Below are positions 44,076-55,696 of a stretch of 64,000 nucleotides of DNA, piece by piece. Numbering within the stretch: position 1 is the stretch's first letter; the number at the start of each line of letters is the position of its first letter. A program made the translations under genes and the position numbers. The stretch spans positions 5,580,001 through 5,644,000 of the forward strand of contig OW051472.1 in assembly GCA_932521025.1 (NCBI GenBank), written 5' to 3'. Source of the stretch: Oscheius onirici. Lineage: Eukaryota; Nematoda; Chromadorea; Rhabditida; Rhabditidae. The notes under the pieces were generated by a model. That model ran no database searches, was not told the DNA's origin, and saw only the letters and a list, made by a program, of their open reading frames with translations.

Positions 44076-45843
44076 TTACGAATCCGAGTGATCTTTCAAG
44101 AAAAGGTCAAAAGGCATTCTTCCCAGCATCTGATCATAGTTTTTCGATATCATTTCAGCAAGAACCGGTGCAACATGACTACTGGATTCTCTGATAAGAT
44201 CTCCCAAATCCAAGAGCACTTTGAGTCGATATAGCTGTTTTGATCGGGTTTGTTCCGGACACATCTCCTCGATATATTCGAACAGCTGTTTTGTGAAAAA
44301 TTCTCTTGCCATTGTGGTTTTCTGCTTCCCGTCTTCCGACAGGTTCGGGACTAAAAACAGATAAATGCTGTTTAAAAAGAACCTACGAATCGGAAACATG
44401 GAGATAACTTTGAGCGAGCTAATCTCAAATTCACTAATGCTCAACTCTTTCCGAAGTGGGTCTAATCGATTGGTGACGAAGTGGTTCAAGAAGGCGACAA
44501 ACTGTAGTAATCTAGAAAATATGCATCGGAGTCACAGAACAACTAAAAAGAGCTCACGTCGAGTGTAGAGGCAGCGCCGTACTTGGATGTCGTTTGATGT
44601 GAGTATGCAGATCCTTCAACGAGTTTCTTCTCTTCAATTGAAATTCGAGTCTTGTTAGAAAGAAGAATGTCGTAGTAATGCTCTGGCACAAAATCTCCTA
44701 AAATAATAAAAAAGAGCAAACTTTGATAGCACCTTATCGCCGGAAGAAAGTTGATCGAAAAAGTACGTTGTGTTTAGAAAATCGGCCAGGGAAACCACCC
44801 AACGGCAAAAACTTCGGCGCAGATCGTAATGTATTCTGAGGTCAGTATCTGAAGGATCGTCGAATATAGCCTGTAAAAAGGAATCTGGTCCAAAATTGAA
44901 TCTAACCGAGTCTCTAGAAGTACACAAAGTTGGCTCTTTCAATAGTTCCAGCAAGGGTATGTCTATATTAGCCGAGATCAGACTGGGACTTGGACCAGAC
45001 TCGTTTAGCGATTTTCTAAAAAAATCTTTTCTATACCAAAAATAGAATTACTCGTGATACAAGATGATTGTTTGGAGAGAAACAGGTGCAATGACAGGGT
45101 CCTTACCTAGCAGTGCTCGGTGATGAACTTTCTAAATTTTAATGTAATAAAAGCTTCTCGGCTTCAAATATTGACCAGGAAACTTTGCTTAAATTTTGCT
45201 GATGGGTGATCCCGAATTTTTTAAAACTACCATGTTCCTTTTCAACTCTTTACATCGATACGCAGCTGATTTTCAAATTGGATACTGGTCAATGGGTAAT
45301 AAGTTGGTGCGCAGTTTTCGACTGTGATGACTGTAATTCAGAACATCGCTACTCAAACAGTTCCTATATGGCCGATATGTGTTTCTCGCAAACATGTGAA
45401 TTTAGAAACCGACCACGTAAAATCGAATGAATCCAGGTTGAAAGTGGAAAACTCTCGTCTTGTATGCTTTCTGTTTACCAACTTCTGTAATGCAATATTG
45501 CTTCACTTTTCGGTATCACTTACGGTCCAAAGCCATGTTCAGATCTCGACACTTTTTAAATCTACAATAAGCACAGTTTGTTCTTTTGGCCGCCGTGATC
45601 TGACAATTTTTGTCATCAGTACAGATCCCTGGCTGTTCTTTGACACATCGAATGAAAAATACCCGACATCGTCTGAAATGAAATTATTTTAATCTAAGAT
45701 GACTCATACCCGCAAAGTTTTCCCCGATAATGCAATCGAGCTCCAGAATTTCCACAAACCTGACAACTGTCGGTCATTTCGAATGAAGTAGGTAGAGGAA
45801 AATTCCAGAGAGGTGGCGGGTGAAATGACAGAGAATCACTCAT
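44076..45843 (-). CDS. Nuclear hormone receptor 1
   Basis: A ligand-regulated transcription factor of the expanded nematode NR family. The start MSDSLSFHPPPLWNFPLP leads into the first zinc finger, CQVCGNSGARLHYRGKLCGRC, with the recognition helix RCRVFFIRCV across an intron. The second finger is CTDDKNCQ ... RTNCAYCRFKKC. The ligand-binding domain follows over several exons and ends with helices around EISSLKVISMFPIRR and LLDLGDLIRESSSHV, TAA at 44076-44078. The P-box region (C-G-R-C-R-V-F-F) is of the divergent nematode type. It is convergent with channel 3, leaving 17 bp between stop codons, and divergent from NHR 2. Confidence 0.85.
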
Positions 45844-46376
45844 CAGCGCAGTCTAATCTCCGTGACGTGTAAGCTGAATATACTAATTGGCAGGCAGAAG
45901 GAGATTGTTTATGTTCGAGAAAGAATACAATTTGCTCTGTCAGCTTTTATCTTAAGTTCTATCTGTTAAAAATATAGGCCTCTTTTAAATTTTGTTCCGA
46001 GCCTTTCTGTCAAATTTTCGTTTAGCTTTACTCATTTCTTTTCAGCGGTGGAGGGCTTCCATTTCTCAACATTGATTTCCACCAGCTTTTAATAACTAAA
46101 GGGCATCCTCCGATTATTATTATTATAAACTCGCCGTTTTCGTATCCGTGTGTTGTAATTCTCATTTTGGCTCACCATTTGACTCGATTCTGCTAAAAAG
46201 ATGTTTTCACAATACTCGAGCATAATCCGCGTCGCTAGGTGCTGCCATTGATTCAATTAGTCTGACTACATCGTCATTTTTCATAGAAAATCACTCGAAC
46301 AAAAACTATAACTTCTTCGTACTTCCGTTTATTGATCTCATAATTTGTTATTATCAAAATTCGTTTTAGTTCACGC
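45844..46376. promoter_or_regulatory. Intergenic region shared by two divergent NHR genes
   Basis: About 530 bp of AT-rich DNA lie between the two nuclear receptor start codons. The plus-strand ATG is preceded by GTTTTAGTTCACGC, an acceptor-like sequence. No specific operator could be recognised. Confidence 0.4.
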
Positions 46377-48062
46377 ATGCTAGCGACCACCTCGTATGGA
46401 TTGAGCTGTAGAGTCTGTGGTTCCGAGAAAGCCGGTCTTCATTATGGGGGAAATGTTTGCTCGTGAGTTTACTATTTTCTCGCACAGTGAAAATCATTTT
46501 TAGGTGCTGCCGCGTTTTCTTCCTCCGACAAACGAAAAGAGCAAAAAAGGCTACGTGTCGAAGAAATAGCTCGTGTATTATTCTGCCAGGAGCTCTCGAT
46601 AACTGTCAGGCTTGTCGTTACAAGAAGTGTCTCGAAGCCAACATGAAGCCTTCCGGTATGATTTCTTTTTTTTGTTTTTTTTAGTACGTTACAGAGGTTG
46701 GGAAGCAGAAATATACAAAAAAAGATCGGGACGAGATTGTTATCAAAATAGAGGAGACTATAATATCTGTAACCAAGCGCGAATGTCCGTCTGCTATATC
46801 TGTTGTGTCGAGCAAAGTAGAACTTCTCAACGAATACAAGGTTAGACGAGTTTGTCACTAAATATATATATTTTTAGCAAAGATATTGTGATTATCAACC
46901 GGATTGTTGGAATGTTTCTCCAACACACGACACACTTCCTTACCTCGTTGAAGCGAACACTTACTTCCCGGTAAGTTTTAGGATTTTAGAATAGTATAGT
47001 CCAGAGAGGAATGAACACGAACGTCTCTGCCGGATTCATGTACTTGAAGACACTGGGATCTCTTCAGAGCACTACAGATTATGTCAATTGTCTTTTGGCT
47101 CTTCAAAAATTTATCAACAATCCTGATGGTGTTGATCCTGCGGACGTGTATGCAAACGTGGACGTCTCTCTCACCGATGTCCTTCTCAACTCACAAATTT
47201 GTTGTTCTAGAGCCGCTGTAAGAAAACATTTTTATAATTTTAACTTACATTTTATGAAGATCACATGGGATCGCTGGAACCCGGAACCTGACGCGGAATA
47301 CAGTTTTATGCACACCTACTGTCGAGCAGTGACACACTACGCCGACTTTTTGACTGCTGCTCCGGAACTTCATAACCTTGTGGAACATGATAAGGTAGTA
47401 TATTTAATTTCCCTAGATTATGAGAAACAGATGAAACTGGTTCAATACAATCAAATGGATGTGTGTTTCCTTGGATCTTTATTTGAAATGTGGCAGGCAA
47501 AGTTTACAAGCAATGGCCTGAAGACACGCAGTAACCGCTTCCGTCTAAAGCCGGAAGATCAAGCAAGGTAAGAAATAGTTCCAATTAATTTATTTCGTTA
47601 TAGGATTGACAACTTAATAGTGAATTTAAAAGGCTATCACGATTACTTTTTGAGCTGCATGCAACGTCTGGGAATATCTGCCGGAGAAGTAGTTGTGCTC
47701 AAGTTCATTGTCCTTTTTACTCCTCGTAAGTTGCCCAGATGCGGAAAATGTTTTTTAGCAATTGGAATATCCGACAACGGCTTGTGTACCATCAACCAGG
47801 CGAAGAACAAGTACTGCCAAATTTTGAGCAGTTATATTTCGGAACGAAACCCCTGCATTACTCTGTCCGCTCATACTGAAAGACTTGGTGAAATGTTGGG
47901 AATGCTGAGAATGCTTAAGGTACGAATCGAATGTAACTTTATCAGTTTACGTTTCAGGAAGCGACCTACTTTATCAACCAGATGTACGCGTATTTTGCTG
48001 TTAATGGTTCAGCCAACATGAACGGCCAATTAACTTTCGACATTCTCATTAGGAACTATTGA
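46377..48062 (+). CDS. Nuclear hormone receptor 2
   Basis: The start MLATTSYGLSCRVCGSEKAG gives the first zinc finger (CRVCGSEKAGLHYGGNVC) and, after a short intron, CCRVFFLRQTKRAKKATC; the second finger ends LDNCQACRYKKCLEANMKPS. A hinge follows, then a ligand-binding domain with NTNVSAGFMYLKTLGSLQST, AITWDRWNPEPDAEYSFMHT, HDYFLSCMQRLGISAGEVVV and LSAHTERLGEMLGMLRMLKE, ending FDILIRNY with TGA at 48060-48062. It is typical of supplementary nematode nuclear receptors. AATAAA follows at about 48078. Confidence 0.85.
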
Positions 48063-48314
48063 ACTAAGTTTTCCGAAATAAATTTCTATTTTTCAAGTTT
48101 ATTGAATGAAAAAAATCGTACGGGCCAGCCGGTGCCTCATTACCGTGGACAAAGTTATGTGGTTATCTAATTGTGTTTTCTATGGAAAAAAATCATGTAG
48201 ACACTAGGAACTGTCTCTCTTTTAAAAAAAAATCCCCTTTTGTGCGTATTTTGAATAGAAACGGTCGAGATTCCCGGACATAATTACCGGGCGCACTTTC
48301 CCTCCTCATTCATA

Positions 48315-48866
48315 ATGCATCTACTCGCCTTACTCTCACTCTTCTCACTATTTTTAGAATCCGACTCGGTTTGATTAAATTTAAGATATCTCTGACAAAA
48401 AACTTAAGCAATGTTGCGGAGGTGGGTTTAACAGCAACGGCTGTGGTTCTAGCCATGAGACAACTCAGTTTCAAATCTCCGATCCTCTTCAACCGAGAAA
48501 CAATAATTGGTGAGTTTTTTCTTTACAATATTTGATGCTTCAGGAGGAGAAGAGCCTTGAATCGTCGCGTGAAGCGAGCAAAGCGATCAATCGGCGATGA
48601 AGGAGACAGTTGTCCGATGGATTTTCTTCGGAAAACGATCAACGACGTAGTTTTGTAGACTTCTGTATGAAAAACAAGTTCAGGGAATGGTTGGAAGTCC
48701 ATCCAAGTCAATGTACAAAATCCATTCTTTTCTCACATACATGGAACGAGAAGACCTCGGCGTCGTTTGCAGTCTGGATACTTTTCTTTTCGAGAGCTAC
48801 TCTACCGGATTCTGCCATCAGAAGAACACAACAACGGGCGAGAATTGTCTTGTTTTCGAAGTATAA
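48315..48866 (+). CDS. Unrecognised secreted protein with multibasic processing sites
   Basis: Four exons (48315-48368, 48409-48509, 48544-48646, 48684-48866) with introns of 34-40 bp join in frame to 146 codons. The product has a signal peptide (MHLLALLSLFSLFLESDS), a short segment QCCGGGFNSNGCGSSHET, then a strongly basic stretch RRRALNRRVKRAKR with furin-type sites. The mature part begins SIGDEGDSCPMDFLRKTIND and ends with DLGVVCSLDTFLFESYSTGF and CHQKNTTTGENCLVFEV. That leaves four cysteines after the cleavage site. The architecture is that of a prohormone, growth-factor-like or antimicrobial precursor; I do not recognise the family. The splicing model was built by eye; frame preservation over four exons is the main support. 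Confidence 0.55.
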
Positions 48867-48996
48867 AATTTATTAATATTGGCCAGAAAACTGAGTGAAT
48901 CATTGTGTGTACGTGAGAGTTTCCTCTGGAGAACTTACCCGATGCAGTCGACGTTTCAACTATGGGACCCTAATGGTAAATAAAAGGCAAGCAGAA

Positions 48997-50460
48997 TTAC
49001 AAAAACAGAGTGGGGAGGAAGAGAAGAAGTGACGGCAGGAGAGAGTACGAGGACATAGCCATCAGATTGACCCAGCAGTCCAATTTGTGAAGCGGGACTT
49101 CTACCAGACGAGCACCGACGTAGTTCAGAGGACTGGCCCTGTCGCAGACCAGAGAGTTTCGGTCTCGAATCTTAAGATTTTTTCAAATTAAACAAACACG
49201 GGCGTACCACATTGGTAGTTCTGATCCAGGTCACGTAGTCTTTACTCTGACAGTCACAATGGTACGGATTTCTCAGAACGAGAGAGTTCTCCTTGAGAGT
49301 TGATGCAAGTTCTCGGAAAGATGGCGTCAGCGTGAAAAACTGATTTCTGCTCAGGTCCAGATTGTTGACAGTGGACAGACAAGTTCCGTTGACATGCAGA
49401 GTCTTTAGAAAGTTCTGTCGAAGATCCAGTCTGTTGAGAGACGGGAATGGGCACGGCAAATCATACGGAACTGTTGACAGGAAATTGTAGGATAAGTCAA
49501 GCACCTGAAATAGAGAGTCTCTCCTAACGTTCAAAGAAAAACCTGTAGGTTCTCCAGATTAGCCCTCTGGAACATTTTCATCATCAGATTGAACTGAATC
49601 GTCCGATTGAGAGTCTGTGTGAAGGCTCGTCGAAGGTACAGCTGGAATTCGTGTTTAAACAAAAGGAAAATGTTACCTCTGTCAAATGCGGAGTGTGGGT
49701 TAAAAAGTCGACGTCGGTCTCTTTCAAGACAATCTCATTGTTTGAGAGATCGAGGATCCGTAGGTTCGGCAGACCTTTCAGGGCATTCGGATTCAGATTG
49801 ACTGAAAACTTCTTTTCCAGAGAAATTCTAATAAAAGTACCTATGTAGTTGGCAGAGATGTTGAGAACCCACAGTCGACTGTGTGAGACCCCTCCGAAAA
49901 GAGATGTCGCTGGGAGGTCTTGAAAATTATTCCCATGGAACGTGACTTTTTCGAGGGATCTGAAAGAGTTGGCATTTTACTCCCCCAGAGTGCTGTCAAT
50001 CTGTTCTTCCTGTCTTTTAGGGCCAAGAAGCCAATTCATGGCTCTCGAGGGGACAGCTGGCTGTCATGTAAACGAGCAGGCTCCACTGGAAGTCAGCCTC
50101 TCTCATAATTGCTTGAAATTAATAGAGAGTGGCCTCTGGTCAATATTTACGGCACCGGAAATGGCTAACGCGGACTCACTTGTAGTGGTTGTTCACGTTC
50201 AGGAATATGTCCGTATCCACAAATTGGGCATTTATGCAGGACAGTTCTCCTGCATCTTCCTTACATTGACAGGCTGCATGATCTGCCAGTGATCCCCTAC
50301 ATACGTACTGCGAACTGGGATCCTGGAAAGATTTAAAATAGATTTGAAAATGAAGAAGAAATTACCTCCTGAGTGTAAGCAGGTCGTGGACGGTCGCGAG
50401 AGACCACGAGGTCGCCGGCCCACGCCAGCCAAAATAACAACCACGGCCGTATTCTGTACA
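48997..50460 (-). CDS. Extracellular leucine-rich-repeat protein, probable GPI anchor
   Basis: A hydrophobic leader (RIRPWLLFWLAWAGDLVVS) is followed by a Cys cluster (ADHAACQCKEDAGELSC). Leucine-rich repeats follow, including LRILDLSNNEIVL, LENLQVLDLSYNFLSTV, LNRLDLRQNFLKTL and VNNLDLSRNQFFTL. The C-terminal cap NPYHCDCQSKDYVTWIRTT precedes CDRASPLNYVGARL and a terminal hydrophobic tail (SYSLLPSLLLFLPTLFL) ending at TAA 48997-48999 with no cytoplasmic residues, which suggests a GPI anchor. It is a likely cell-surface adhesion or recognition protein of the LRR-only type. The first exon is not resolved: the leader exon lacks a complete ATG, so the start is probably split across an intron or lies upstream of 50460. 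Confidence 0.8.
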
Positions 50461-50599
50461 CTGAAAAAAAGCATATCCGATATGTAAAAGGGTAACAATA
50501 AGGTGATAATCGTATTGTGAAAGGAGAACATATATTTTCTCGAAATCAAAGGTGGTCAATTGTGAAAATATAATTTAGCAAACGGAAAATGAGGATTTG

Positions 50600-52370
50600 A
50601 TTTGGTAGACACTGTACCACTGCTCTAAAGTTGTAGAGCAGGACGAATTTGGTTTGATGAAAGTTAGTCCGTCGGCAGATACGATACCGGGGTCCGTTTT
50701 TCAAATTGTCATTTCTCGATACAGAGAGAGACTGTTTTTCTGTAAAAGAATTTTATGTGTACAATACCTCTGATGTGTAAACCATCAAAAAGAGAATTCT
50801 CCAGACAAAAGTCCCAATTGAAAAGCGGAACAAGAAAGGGGTCAAAGGACAAAATGAAATTCTCACGAGGAGCATCTAGTGGCAATCGAGTAGGCGATAT
50901 GAGGCTGTCAAGATCTAATCGACGCTGCTGGGAAGAGGATAGACAAAAGGCTTTCTGCCGAGCCGGCTGAGAGATAAACGAACAGACTTTTGCGGAGAAG
51001 GGAGTGAGCAATGAACCCCGGGATCCCAAACGAGATTTCCGACAAGTAGTCATGAATACGCCAAACAAGCTGTTCAACCCTCGGGATCCGAGTCTCGAGA
51101 AACAGGGTCCGAGTAACTAATGGATGCTCTCACTATGGCCAGTCGAGCGGAAATACGGGCCAAGCATCGATCGCCCGAGGTGTCAGACGAGAGAGTCTAG
51201 GAGTAAGCATTCTCTCTCGCTTCCCATAAAATGTTTTTATCATTTCGGAACAGTCTTTTGGATCTGGTTATAAATATCAGCGCGATAATTATTCTGGGCT
51301 GCGGGCAGGATTAGCTAACAAGATTGATTACGACCGCTGCGAGAGGGGGTTCCACGAGAGAGAAGATGCGAATTTTACACTTCTGCCAAGTAAAGTGACA
51401 CTTTTATTGCGTAATTTCAATTGGGAATATGCGGAATAAAGTCTTCTTAAATATGTACTCGTATAAACTTCGAGACTAGGAGACGTCACAAGGTGTATAG
51501 AAAACAAGTGGCACTCGCTCACTCCTCCAATGAACAATCAATTATGCAAAATGGCTCGAGTCGGTCCTTTTGGAGAAGCCTACATGTTGACTCTTGAAAT
51601 TCGAGTAGTCTGGGAAATGGGATCAAGAAGGAGGGAAAGAGTATCTTGACACTGAAAAGAATGAGGGATTTGAGCCGAGTGGCAGTGTAAGGCTAATGTG
51701 CGTGTCATATGGTCTTCCAGAGACACAGAAAGAGAGACAGCTGAGGCATGCAAATGCAATGAAGTAGTCCATTATGTTGTTGGGCAAGAGAAGGTTCACT
51801 CTCCTCCCGAAGGAGAGCCCCAATGGATGGACAACCGCACTCAGCGCCCATTTTGACCGATAGAGATGCCATCGCTCCTCTCCCGAGAGAGATGGCAACA
51901 AGGAAAATAGGAAGAACACACACAGGGTGGGGCTAATTGCTCTGTGGATTAGCAACAGAGCCACATGGTAATTAGTCCCCTAAAGAGGCTCAGGTCTCCG
52001 GACAGCTGTTGGATTTGGAACGGGAAGCGGAGAATTCATTAACAGGTGGATGGTATTTGCTGGGATAGAATATGTACGTATACCTTGTTTGAATTAAGCG
52101 GAACAATATGTTTAACACAAATTATTGATAAATTTCGTCTCTCGACCACACTACTACATTCCAGTTTCTCTTATCAGACCAGCGGTATCTGTGCCCCAAT
52201 GTCATTGAACTTTCCACACTTTGCACCTGTCTTTCCCTTCAAAATTGTAGTTTTTATCTATTTTACAAAATTCATCTTCAGTCAAAATATATTACGTCAT
52301 CAATTTAGACAGTTAGTTTTGCGATTCACTTCGAATTTTTGAAGTTAGGAAAATAAAGAAGAAAATTTCA
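50600..52370. other. Intergenic interval
   Basis: About 1.8 kb with only short overlapping frames on both strands. No domains, splice chains or repeats with support were found. Confidence 0.4.
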
Positions 52371-52378
52371 GATTTGCC

Positions 52379-53405
52379 ATGATTTTCACGTCGAAAAAGG
52401 ACGTGTTTGGAGGAGTTACGGTAGATACCTCCAGATTGCCTGAAGAATGTCGACGGACTTTTGAAGAATCTTTACAACAATCTCTTTTGAATTGGGCTGA
52501 AGCGAAAACGAGAGGAGTTTGGGTCAAGGTTCCTCTTCAGGTATCTCGGAATTTTTCGTACGTCATCAAAGTTTTAGGACTCCGAGTTGGTGCCCATTCT
52601 TGTCCGCTACGGATTTGAATATCATCACGCTCAGAAAAATTTCCTAATGATGACCAAATGGCTGCCCGAAGGACTGAACACGCTGCCTCTATACGCCCAT
52701 ACCCATGTCGGAGTAGGTGGAGTGGTACAGGACCCGGAAGGACGGATACTGATGATGAGGGAGAAGGGAAAACAGTAGGTTCTCTGACAATTACAGTGTT
52801 TAAAACTATGTTCAGTGGCTACAGAGGCTGGAAGTTTCCAGGCGGACTATCAGATCCAGGAGAGCAAATTTTTGAGACGGCTGCCAGGGAGGTCAGAGAA
52901 GAAACCGGAGTTCATGCTGTCGGAGAGACTGTTCTTCTTTTTAGGCAAGGATTCCATGAACCTCTGTTAGAAGCTCCCGCTGGTTGTGAACGTGAATTCA
53001 AATTCAGCGAAGTTTTACACCGTGTAGATATTAATCTGGGCTACAATTTTGCAAAACATGACAAAACTATAAAATGCCGTCTCCGACTTGAATACATGCG
53101 AATACGTTTTTCGGGGAACTTTTTCTCCTAATTTTTTAACAACCCAGTACCCTGAAATTATTAGGCAATCACCGACCAGTCAATTTCCGGGCGTAGGCGA
53201 CATTTATTTCGTCGTGTCAATGTCTCTGAAAGATCCAAAGAACAGCAAGATCAAAATATGTCCCCATGAGACGGAAGAAGCCCGCTGGTTCACTCTGCCA
53301 GAGGTCGAGAAGCTGACAGATGCCGAGATTGCACCGTTTGTCAAAAGAATCATCCTACAGCATAGGAGTGGGAAACAGGCACGAGTGACGAAATTTTTTA
53401 AATGA
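52379..53405 (+). CDS. Nudix hydrolase, NUDT6-like
   Basis: An N-terminal domain of the NUDT6 type (VFGGVTVDTSRLPEECRRTF; LVPILVRYGFEYHHAQKNFL; WLPEGLNTLPLYAHTHVGVG) precedes the Nudix fold. The Nudix box (G-x5-E-x7-REUXEEXGU) is complete: GLSDPGEQIFETAAREVREE followed by TGV, so the metal-binding glutamates are present. A later block, GDIYFVVSMSLKDPKNSKIK, matches the family strand with IYF. The protein ends KQARVTKFFK. NUDT6 proteins are poorly characterised; substrate unknown. Introns lie near 52540, 52776-52815 and from about 52945 to 53146; the last contains a copy of a dispersed repeat. Confidence 0.85.
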
Positions 53406-53409
53406 AACA

Positions 53410-54055
53410 GTTACAGGCTTTCGCTCTGCATCAAATTGATTTCGCAGGTAGGAAGATGAACATTTTCATGGCGGACGCGACTACGAGTTCATTGTGATAA
53501 AAATTAAGGTTTTTTTGTAATACACGGAATACCTTTTCCAAAAACCATTATTTATTGTATGAAGCAATTGAGCAAATATAATTAAGGTATAAAATTTTGT
53601 TATTTCTATCATGAGTAAAATTACATAATTGATATAAAATTATTAAGTAATCGGACAGAACGCGCGAATTATTCTAGACTTTTGTATTTGTGGTTGACCT
53701 TAAAGTGGTCAAACCCTTCCTTTTCGATCTGACTCGTCTGGTAGCCGGCCCAACAATCGGTATAAATGGTTGCACCGATCAGAATATTGTCATTTATGGC
53801 TTTTAGAATAATTAAATTTTGTACCTTAATTGTATTTGCTTCAAACAATAAATAATGGTAACAATGTCAGTAATAGCCATTTGGCAGAGGTATTCCGTGT
53901 TCCGTGTATTAGCAAAATGCCAAAATTAAAGAGATTACGGAGACTTTGTTCAATTGACTTTGTCGACACGTCATTGTAACAGACTGTTCTCGCTGTGAAT
54001 TAGTATTCACTACCCACCATAGGAAGCAATAAATACTGTGAGCTTTTTGGCCTAT
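53410..54055. other. Intergenic interval
   Basis: An AT-rich region without supported coding sequence, between the Nudix gene and the secreted-protein cluster. Confidence 0.4.
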
Positions 54056-54060
54056 TTGTC

Positions 54061-54695
54061 ATGATACTGCTTCCCAGTCTCGTCTTCGCCATCCTGTCCC
54101 TGACTGTCAACGCTTTCAACTGGACTCAGCCCGATTTGGGACGAGTCTGCAAGCCTGGAGAGAATGGAACTGCTCCCGGAATTAGGGTTTCAATTTCAAC
54201 GGTCTAACAGAGCGTCTTTCAGGTCTACATGGATCGCGACACTATGGAGATTCTTCCGTTCTTCTACAAAGGCTGTGGAGGCGATGGAAATCGCTATGAA
54301 CCGGACAGCCCCCAGATTCCGATGATCAGTAAGAACTTAAAAACTTTTTTTAGTATTTTTCAGTGGACTTCCAAACTTGTCCCGGATATCCTGTCAGCAA
54401 CGGCAGTTGTGGTCGTTCAAATCCTAGGAAACCCTCGCTAAATTGTACGACAGGACATTTTTGTGTGACGCTTTGGACTGGATTCGGTGGATTCTGCTGT
54501 GATCAGGGAGCTGCGGATCGCTCCCGTCAGAACAGAAACGCTTCTGAGTGTGTAACTCGTGGTCTGAAGCCGGCGACTAATAACAAGAATGGGATTTATT
54601 TGGGACGCAACTGTACCCACAACTTCTGTCCCGAAGACTCTAGCTGTCAGCAGGGAGAGTTCTATGCCTACTGTTGCAAAAATGTTATGAACTGA
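54061..54695 (+). CDS. Secreted degenerate-Kunitz/lustrin protein 1
   Basis: Three exons. A signal peptide (MILLPSLVFAILSLTVNA) is followed by FNWTQPDLGRVCKPGENG. A Kunitz-like half-domain has FFYKGCGGDGNRYEPDSP: the GCGG-NRY core is kept but the usual third cysteine position is Ile. Cysteine-rich lustrin/EB-like modules follow (TCPGYPVSNGSC; GHFCVTLWTGFGGFCC; NCTHNFCPEDSSCQQGEF then YCC). A protease-inhibitory function is doubtful because the Kunitz disulphide set is incomplete. It is the first of three local paralogues. Confidence 0.75.
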
Positions 54696-54801
54696 TGAAA
54701 GCGTTCTTTATTGTTGTTGAGGAAGTTACCAGAGCAGGTTACATGTTTATCGCCGCCAGAAATCAGTATTCCATCCCCGTGTTTTGTCTCCACTAGTTCC
54801 G

Positions 54802-55554
54802 ATGTTCAACAGTCTACAGACGCTCTTGTTGTTCCCGCTTCTCGCCAATTCTTATGATTTTATGCAACCCGATGTCGGTATGTCTTGCAAAGGAAAGAAA
54901 GGGAGACCTGGCATAAAGGCAAGTTTGAAGACATGCCTAAAGTGTGAACTGTCGAGTCTGTGGCACAATTTCCACAACACAAAAATGTGTGAAATTTGAG
55001 CGGATAGACTACAATAAGTGAAGTTCAGTACTTTTACGACGGTGAAACCAACGAAATTTTTCCCTTCTACTACAAAGGCTGTGGAGGAGACAACCCTGGT
55101 TCCGGGTTCGATAGCCGGAACCAGGCTCCAGTCAGAGGTATCAGAAGTCGGCATTCTTCTTGAAAAACACCTTTCAGCTGACGACTTACCATGTCCAGGC
55201 TATCCGACGACCAATGGATCTTGCAACATTGTCACCTTGAACGGGAGTCCATTTAAAAACTGCCAGAAGGGCTTCTACTGTGTGATGTCCTGGACCGGAA
55301 TGAGCGGATACTGTTGTGACGGCGGAGCCAGAGGTACTCATGGAAATTATGAATTAGCGAAGTCCAATTCAGATAGAAGTCTAGCAAACAAAAAAGCTCC
55401 AATGTGTTCTTACAGAAAGCAGAAACCGGTCACTTATAGAGACGACAATCAGGAGCTTACGCTGATTGGGCGGAACTGTTCGCACGAGTTCTGTCCAAGC
55501 GGCTCACGATGTTACCAAGGAGAATTCTATGGATATTGCTGTATCGAGAAGTGA
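54802..55554 (+). CDS. Secreted degenerate-Kunitz/lustrin protein 2
   Basis: It has the same architecture as its neighbour: signal peptide (MFNSLQTLLLFPLLANSYDF), SCKGKKGRPGIK, then YFYDGETNEIFPFYYKGCGG, LPCPGYPTTNGSCN, GFYCVMSWTGMSGYCCDGGA, and NCSHEFCPSGSRCYQGEFYG before YCC and TGA at 55552-55554. The first intron (54919-55029) has a GC donor (AAG|GCAAGT) at exactly the position where the paralogues splice. The third cysteine of the Kunitz half-domain is again missing. The role is unknown. Confidence 0.75.
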
Positions 55555-55696
55555 CTGTCGACTGAGAAGTGACTGACAGGAATTGATGTGTTTTGCTCTC
55601 AAACTGAGAAATTTGTATGTTTTTCGTTTGAATTGCTCTTAATAAAAAAAACTCGCTTGATGTTCGAGTAAGCCGGGGTTGGCAACTGTTCACTCT

